Source: an uncultured Actinomycetes bacterium (GTDB lineage: Bacteria > Actinomycetota > Thermoleophilia > Gaiellales > Gaiellaceae). Taken from it: a stretch of DNA of 7,125 nucleotides. A program made the position numbers and the translations under genes. Location of the stretch: positions 1 through 7,125 of the forward strand of contig CAIYXH010000035.1 in the NCBI GenBank assembly GCA_903930195.1, written 5' to 3'. The notes beneath the pieces are model-generated. The model was not told where the DNA came from. It saw nothing but the letters and a program-made list of their open reading frames with translations, and searched no databases. This document shows positions 6,798 through 7,125 of the stretch, one piece after another. Positions within the stretch are counted from its first letter, which is position 1. Each line of letters starts with the position of its first letter.

Positions 6798-6940
6798 AGA
6801 TAGACGAACGCGATCCCGAACGTGCCGCCGAAGAGCAGCAGGAAGAGCACGGTGAGTCCCCAGGCCCAGCGGGCGTTGCGGCGGTTCAGTTCGGGGCTCG
6901 GCCCGATCGCGTCGTAGAGATTCTCGGACGGGTCGGCCAC
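6785..6940 (-). CDS. small single-pass membrane protein (51 aa), unknown function
   Basis: This gene is too short for routine ORF lists. Translation from GTG 6940 to TGA at 6787-6785 gives 51 residues: a polar, partly acidic N-terminus (MADPSENLYDAIGPSPEL), a basic patch RRNAR at 20-24, then one hydrophobic helix at about 25-51 (WAWGLTVLFLLLFGG, then TFGIAFVYLWLI) that reaches the C-terminus. The positive patch before the helix predicts an inside N-terminus. Support comes from fit: the GTG shares one base with the ctaB stop (TAGTG), the TGA lies within the amidase start region, and the frame shows a sharp soluble-to-hydrophobic design unlike a random shadow. No Shine-Dalgarno is visible, so translation is probably coupled to ctaB. 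The location next to heme O synthase makes a small accessory role in the cytochrome oxidase or heme O pathway possible, but that is inference; I know no family match. Confidence 0.72.
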   Translation of the reverse strand: MADPSENLYDAIGPSPELNRRNARWAWGLTVLFLLLFGGTFGIAFVYLWLI

Positions 6941-7125
6941 TAGATGGCGCTGTCCAGCGCCATGGCGACGAAGAGCAAGGCGAGGTAGATCATCGAGTAG
7001 TGGAAGAGGCGCACTGCCTGGGGCCGCTCGGTGGTGCGCCAGAGGGCGTACGCGTACCAGGCGAAGACGAGGCCCAGGAGCAGCGCCGCGACGCCGTAGA
7101 CGAGCCCGAAGACGCCCCAGGCGAC
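6940..7125 (-). CDS. ctaB: protoheme IX farnesyltransferase (heme O synthase), C-terminal 61 residues, 5' end outside window
   Basis: CtaB (CyoE) is a polytopic membrane prenyltransferase that adds a farnesyl group to heme B, giving heme O for heme-copper oxidases and for heme A synthesis. The visible tail reads as two hydrophobic segments: VAWGVFGLVYGVAALLLG then LVFAWYAYALWR, a short polar loop (RTTERPQA), and a final helix with RLFHYSMIYLALLFVAMALD, which closely follows the conserved family ending (LF-YS-LYLALLF-A-A-D). The stop is TAG at 6942-6940. The catalytic Asp-rich prenyl diphosphate motifs lie outside the window, so the call rests on this ending. The frame runs open to the window edge. 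It heads the visible part of the minus-strand unit. Confidence 0.85.
   Translation of the reverse strand, partial: VAWGVFGLVYGVAALLLGLVFAWYAYALWRTTERPQAVRLFHYSMIYLALLFVAMALDSAI
6944..6963 (-). repeat. perfect inverted repeat at the ctaB end, just before the small membrane gene
   Basis: ATGGCGCTG at 6944-6952 and CAGCGCCAT at 6955-6963 are exact reverse complements separated by two bases. In the minus-strand RNA this can fold into an 8-bp GC-rich stem with a GGAC loop, ending three bases before the GTG start of the 51-codon gene. It encodes the last residues of CtaB (MALDSAI). No U-run follows, so it is not a standard terminator. It could modulate translational coupling or RNA stability, or be a by-product of codon content. 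Confidence 0.6.

Noticed and set aside
5574..6803. Long plus-strand open frames opposite the amidase
   Set aside because: Both (233 and 162 residues) are Glu/Arg/Gly-rich antisense readings of a clear amidase gene, with no ribosome site or motif.
1..7125. Mobile element, CRISPR array, tRNA/rRNA or defence island
   Set aside because: No transposase or integrase motif, direct repeat array, terminal repeats, attachment-like site or RNA gene fold was seen. All space is filled by ordinary chromosomal-type genes of uniform base composition.

Overview
The window is a gene-dense, very GC-rich piece of bacterial chromosome with no stretch over 30 bases that lacks a coding call. An OpcA partner for glucose-6-phosphate dehydrogenase, a mycobacterial-type HisN histidinol-phosphatase, a short-type 6-phosphogluconate dehydrogenase tail and a CtaB tail point to an actinobacterium. 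The class Thermoleophilia (Solirubrobacterales or Gaiellales) is my best guess, but this is inference from gene content and protein style, not from a marker gene.

Left half, plus strand (1-3144): the 3' end of 6-phosphogluconate dehydrogenase, then zwf (glucose-6-phosphate dehydrogenase), opcA (its assembly/activation factor), and a small secreted four-cysteine protein of unknown function. Each gene overlaps the next: by 4 bases (GTGA), by 1 base (TGATG) and by 20 bases. This looks like a translationally coupled unit that makes NADPH through the oxidative pentose phosphate pathway, with an exported protein attached to its end. No 6-phosphogluconolactonase is present in the window.

Right half, minus strand (7125 down to 3141): the 3' end of ctaB (heme O synthase), a 51-codon one-helix membrane protein, a compact amidase-signature enzyme, a 580-residue secreted protein built of fibronectin-III-like modules with a serine-rich disordered insert, and hisN. 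Gaps are 25 bases or less, or overlaps, so this also reads as one transcription unit although the functions are mixed (heme/respiration, amide hydrolysis, cell surface, histidine biosynthesis).

The two units converge and end in the same four bases: the palindrome CTAG at 3141-3144 supplies the TAG stop of both opposing genes, leaving no room for a terminator between them.

I see no phage, insertion sequence, CRISPR array, tRNA, rRNA or recognisable defence system. The parts most worth a second look are the small membrane gene behind ctaB with a perfect inverted repeat just before its start, the secreted modular protein, and the secreted cysteine protein that overlaps opcA. None amounts to a demonstrated new system.
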